25,297 nucleotides of DNA from Fragilariopsis cylindrus CCMP1102 (lineage: Eukaryota; Bacillariophyta; Bacillariophyceae; Bacillariales; Bacillariaceae), in the NCBI GenBank assembly GCA_900095095.1, contig FMBT01000005.1:1-25297 (forward strand), read 5' to 3'. The notes under the pieces are model-generated. The model was not told the origin of the DNA, did no database searches, and saw only the letters and a program-made list of their open reading frames with translations. Shown piece by piece: positions 21,162 to 25,297 of the stretch; the stretch's first letter is position 1, and the number at the start of each line of letters is the position of its first letter. The position numbers and the translations under genes are program-made.

Positions 21162-24100
21162 TTATGTCTTACTGAACATGGTTCGGATATCTGCTTGCTT
21201 GTAGGGTTCTTCGGGGTCGCTGGTTTTGTGAAGCTTCAAACGACTTCTTAGTTTTTCTGTCTCTCCTTTTAAATAAGAAATCGGAATTCGAATATTGGTA
21301 ATACAGACAAGGTGTGAATTGGTTTGACTTTTATATTGCCGATAAAATTCATCATTACTAATAAGAACCGGTCACCAATAGTGATTCAAATAGAAACTTA
21401 CCTAAATGGCAGGGCACACATAGCGTTCTTAGATTTTCTAATCCACAGCCTCCACCACCAAGAGCAACTGGTATTATATGGTCGGCTTGCCAAAAATCAC
21501 CTTCCTTAGGTTCTTGTAATAATCGGTCAAGAGCTTTCGCGCTTTTAGGTAGCTTCCAGTTTGCATTGCATAAGGCGTTGAGTCTCTCTGCGGGTTCCAA
21601 AGCTAGTATACGAGTAAAGAGAGCATGGCCGTCAATTCCGCAAAGGCGACAGACTCCTCCTTCCAAAGCAAAGACCTGTTCTCTTAATTGGTTTCCCATA
21701 CCGCCTCTCTTTAATCGACCTTGTTCTGTGCATTCTCTGGAGCAGTACGTGGAGGTTACTCCAGGTAACCGAGATACTGTCGAAAGATTCCCACCGCAAT
21801 AGGCACAGCACCGACCAGCCAGGATTAACACATCGTTATCATCTTCGGTTCCTATTTCCACTCGCTCGGTGCCCTCTCTTTTGCACCACCTATATACCTT
21901 TCCGTACTTGGTAAAGAATCAGGTATTAGTCGAAGGACTGCTTGCCGCAGATTAATTCCTGAATAAATATTTCCTCCTTCCTTTAATGCTTTCTTTTCGA
22001 CCTCTCTTAAATGCATATATTGGTCTACAAAAGATTGGATTTCTCGAATTAGTGTAGTCTTCTCAGTATTTTCTGGAAGCTTCCGTTTATCAATAGTATC
22101 AACGACTAGAATAATGTGGTGAGGATCAATTTAAGACAAAATGAAATTAAAACAAGTATAGAATAGATATGAATATATCCTATGCGAAAGTCAATATTGT
22201 CTGCAGATTAAATACATACCTCGGTGTAGTACTGCTTGTTCGTACACAAGCGCAACATATGCATTTTTATTGCGACTAAGTTGAGCGTCCATTAGATGAT
22301 CTGCAGTCGTCTTTGATACGATTTGTTCTACCTCGAAATTCGTTAGAGTAGATTCGCCGGTTGCATAGAAGTGAATAGTGATGCGCCCACTATTTTTGGA
22401 AACGCTAAAAGATAATAACGGAGCAATTTTCGTCTTCAACCTATCTCTACCAGATACTGGATATATGTGCTTCGTAGCCACCTTAGATTGAAGTTGATGA
22501 TGGGTCGTTTTCTGTTTTTTCCTCGAATAAGAAGTTTCTTCAGGGATATCGCACAAAACAATTGGCTTTTCCAGACTCGAGTCCAATTTGCGAGCAACAG
22601 GGTCATTATTCGTTTCCTCTTCCGCCTCATCTATCACAGTAGTCTCTGTTTCGTATCGTCTGATGATTTTTGTATTCACGTTTGAATTCCCTAGACTGCT
22701 GATGTTTCCCTTACGAGAACTTGCTGGTGTTACTTGGTGAAGACGATTCTTCAAGTCACTATCATCTGCATCAACATCGATCGTGTTATTATAGGGCGTT
22801 TGACATACTTCGCAGACCAAACAATCCGAGTGTTGTTGCTCTTGAGAATTATGAAGAGTACACGCTACGCAATCCCATTCAATTTTTATACGATTTTTCA
22901 ATATGCCTTTCGTGGCAATTGAGCTTTGGGCTTTTGATGATTCTTTGGCATCACCTTCGATATCGACTTTGCCCCCCAATGCCTTGTTGGGTTGATTTTT
23001 CTGATTCTGTTGTTTGCCAAAATAACTCAATATACTGCCTTTCACAGGAGTTTTTGGAACTTTTTCATCTCTGACGGACCTCTCAGCGAAAAATGACTGC
23101 AACTCGTCCTGTCCTGACATACCCCCTCCACTTAAATTCTCCGCAGACTTCTGAGCATTCATGCCAGCATTTTTTTCACCATCAACTACCCGTCCTAGAT
23201 TGTTAGTTTTGCGGCTTAACATTTTCCATAATTGAAGATCAACACTCAAATTTGTATCTGTGGCGTTGGCATGTAACAATACGAGAGAAAATGAGAGGAT
23301 GAAATGATCGATTTGAATACAGATATGATGTAATCTACACTTAGCTTACCCTCGCAAATAAGATACATGACATTGACAGCATTTTGTTGCCCGATACGAT
23401 GACATCGATCTTCTGCCTGGGCTAGCACACCAGGTGTCCTATTTATATCAATTTTTTCAATTCAATAAATGCAAGACCGTGAGGACGAATATTTGTTCTG
23501 ATCAAAGATAACAGTACAAAGCAAAATGATTCAAGTAACCCCTTACCAATGTAGCTCTGCAAACATTACACAAGAGGCAGCTGTCAAGGTCAAACCAGTT
23601 CCTGCAGCTGTCATAGATAGAATAGCTACTCTGATCGTGCTGCAGTTCTGAAATTTTCGAACTCTCAGGGCCCGCTCTTGGCTGGAAACACTACCATCAA
23701 TGCGGATATGACCCCCACCCTTCAGCTCCTTCGCGACAGCCGCTTCCAAACAATCGAGTACTCCCTTGTGATGACCAAATACCAAAACTTTCTGAGTACC
23801 ACTACCTCGTAGCCATTCCAACAAGTACTCTGCTACACCTTCAGATTTCGCGACACCACTAGATTGATATGCTTGCATTAATAATTTGCGTGCTTCAAAA
23901 TGAGCCCCTGCAGCATCGTCTCCGACCAAGTCCTCTACAGATTGTCGTGTGTCGTTGAGTTCCTTTATTAGTGCCTCGCATTCTTTTCTTTTGGTTTTGT
24001 TAGAAATATGAATGGGAACAAGCGATCGCTGTTTTGCCGGCAACTCGTGGAGAACATCTGACTTGAGTCGACGGATCATAATTTGCTTCAATTTGTGATG

Positions 24101-25014
24101 CAATTCCTCAACATTGCTGACGCCATTCACGTCCCAACCGAAACGTCCCCGACGGGCATTACAAAACTTCTTCGTGTAAGATGAGTAGCTTCCAAAGAGA
24201 TCCGGTGCCAATGCATATACTTGTGTCCATAACTCAACCGGTCTAGCCAATGCAGGCTTCACAGAAACAAAAAAAGTAGACGAGATTGTAAGATTGGGTG
24301 CGTGTATAGGACGATGATAACGGCGACATCAAGAAAAGAAAGGTTTTCGGATGATCAGCTACCTACCGTCCCACTTAGTAATGCCAAGCGCTTCGCGTTT
24401 TGTAAAAGCGGTAAAGCAAGTTTTGTTCTTTGACTACCTTTTGTTTTCAGATTATGCGATTCGTCGGCAATTACACACTTAAATTGAAACTGTTGAAGGC
24501 ATCTCGCGCTCGCTGATCGTTTTTGCAACAAAGAATACGATGCAATTACAATCCGAATATCTTTGCGCTTATGAGCATTGTCGTAAAAATCAGCATCATC
24601 AAATCCTTGTACAACGTAGATATTTTTTGGTGCCAAACTCGGAATAAACTTCTCTATCTCAGTCGGCCAAATGAATTTCAATGAAGCAGGACATAAAATA
24701 AGTAACGGCCACTCAGAAATGTAGTGGCTCATTATTGCTAAGGATGTGATTGATTTGCCAAGCCCCATCTCGTCAGCTAGGAGACACCTACCTGGAAATG
24801 TGTCGCCAACGGTATCATTTGTGGCACTACCGTCGTTAATACTATTTCCGGTATTAAATTGACGACTACTCACGATGCCTTGGGTTGCATATTCGTACGC
24901 CTCGCGTTGAAATGGACGCAATTGTTTCAACAATCGTGATAACACTGGATTATTATTATTGTCGTCGTTTTCTTCACATTTTGTTGTCAATGGCGTTTGA
25001 ATAGAAGACGACAT
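21162..25014 (-). CDS. ZRANB3: ZRANB3-type annealing helicase with NZF finger, PIP boxes and HNH nuclease, six exons, one frame break
   Basis: SNF2-family fork-remodelling ATPase and structure-specific nuclease recruited by PCNA at stalled forks. Exons: 25014-24367, 24256-23547, 23438-23350, 23257-22220, 22105-21402, 21265-21162, all GT-AG with matching phases; about 1097 aa (human 1079). Helicase motifs: LADEMGLGKS (79-88), ADESHN (183-188), LSGT|PALARP across intron 1, AEDRCHRIGQQ near 465. Then a canonical PIP box QDELQSFF (532-539), a second PIP-like KGSILSYF (555-562), a RanBP2-type NZF finger WDCVACTLHN...CLVCEVC (610-634), a zinc-binding CAYCGG...YCSREC, and an HNH nuclease CRLC...ADHIIPVALGGGG...LENLRTLCVPCH (981-1062; D1037, H1038, N1053, H1062). 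The C-terminus ends QADIRTMFSKT, a third PIP-like motif. One base is missing at 21906-21907, where DSLPS passes out of frame to YGKVYRWCKREGTERVE. With it restored the total is exactly 1098 codons. The first ATG follows a TACAG, so an upstream exon or a 5' UTR intron is possible. Confidence 0.92.
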
Positions 25015-25297
25015 ACCTGTAATAGGTAAATCAAAATAACGATCTGAAAATAGAATTGTATCTCTAGTCTTTCTATGATGCGACAGTAATACAAGGTATG
25101 GTACATAGTATTTATTTTGTTTATTTCTTTACAAAAAATGGCGCGACGTTATCTACTCAAAGTGGGGCGCACTTTTTTAACGCACAGTTAAGCGTGCTTT
25201 AGCTCCTTGTCGCTCAAAGACAGGGCTAGATATAATTCGCGCCATATTATTTTATGACAACGTTAAGTTTTTGTTGTTGAAAGCGTATATTGCAGAT
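25015..25297. promoter_or_regulatory. Upstream region of the ZRANB3-like gene with paired GGCGCG sites
   Basis: The region reaches the window edge. It contains ATGGCGCGA (25138-25146) and its exact reverse complement TCGCGCCAT (25237-25245), 90 nt apart, close to E2F-type TTTSGCGC sites, plus a GGGGCGCAC at about 25164-25172. A candidate splice acceptor TACAG ends at 25017, just before the start codon. E2F control would suit a replication-fork gene but is inferred only. Confidence 0.35.

Noticed and set aside
1-25297. CRISPR arrays, rRNA, tRNA, integrase attachment sites, viral genes
   Set aside because: No spaced direct repeats, no rRNA or tRNA-like blocks recognised by eye, and no viral hallmark genes; a tRNAscan or Rfam run would be the proper test.

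Overview
The window is nuclear DNA of a photosynthetic stramenopile, most likely a diatom. Three things point that way: a delta-aminolevulinic acid dehydratase with a bipartite plastid-targeting presequence and an A-F ('ASAF'-type) cleavage site, GT-AG introns of roughly 90-220 nt in an AT-rich background, and the N-terminal module TWPGINKPGGVAKV that I know from many diatom nuclear proteins. No gene looks bacterial or viral.

Layout, left to right. 1-4340 (-): an unrecognised multi-exon, Ser/Lys/Asp-rich, probably nuclear protein whose 3' end lies outside the window. 4644-5575 (+): Mediator subunit MED7, two exons. 6474-7821 (+): plastid HemB (ALAD), two exons. 7910-11700: a complete 3.8 kb Tc1/mariner-type DNA transposon with perfect 67-bp terminal inverted repeats flanked by TA, carrying a badly frame-broken DDE transposase. 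12075-13629 (+): a PhyH-like Fe(II)/2-oxoglutarate dioxygenase. 14114-15901 (+): a DDX49/Dbp8-type DEAD-box RNA helicase. 16244-18453 (-): an EngB/YihA GTPase with a long N-terminal extension, three exons. 19186-21004 (+): an NSUN6-like RNA m5C methyltransferase, two exons. 21162-25014 (-): a ZRANB3-type annealing helicase with a C-terminal HNH nuclease, six exons.

The genes are ordinary single-copy eukaryotic housekeeping genes (transcription, tetrapyrrole synthesis, ribosome biogenesis, organellar GTPase, tRNA/mRNA methylation, replication-fork repair) with no operon-like logic. Neighbours are divergent, convergent or tandem with gaps of about 0.16-0.9 kb outside the transposon.

The most important general observation is that at least five otherwise well-conserved genes (MED7, PhyH, EngB, NSUN6, ZRANB3) each contain exactly one single-base frame break, several in short homopolymers. 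Allowing one base restores the family sequence, and in four of the five I checked that the spliced length then becomes a whole number of codons. This looks like residual indel error in the assembly (or, less likely, allelic decay). Naive ORF calling therefore splits these genes. Coordinates below are for the spliced, frame-tolerant models.

I did not find a convincing undescribed system. The best candidates for follow-up are the mariner element, the uncharacterised gene at 1-4340, and the EngB N-terminal extension.
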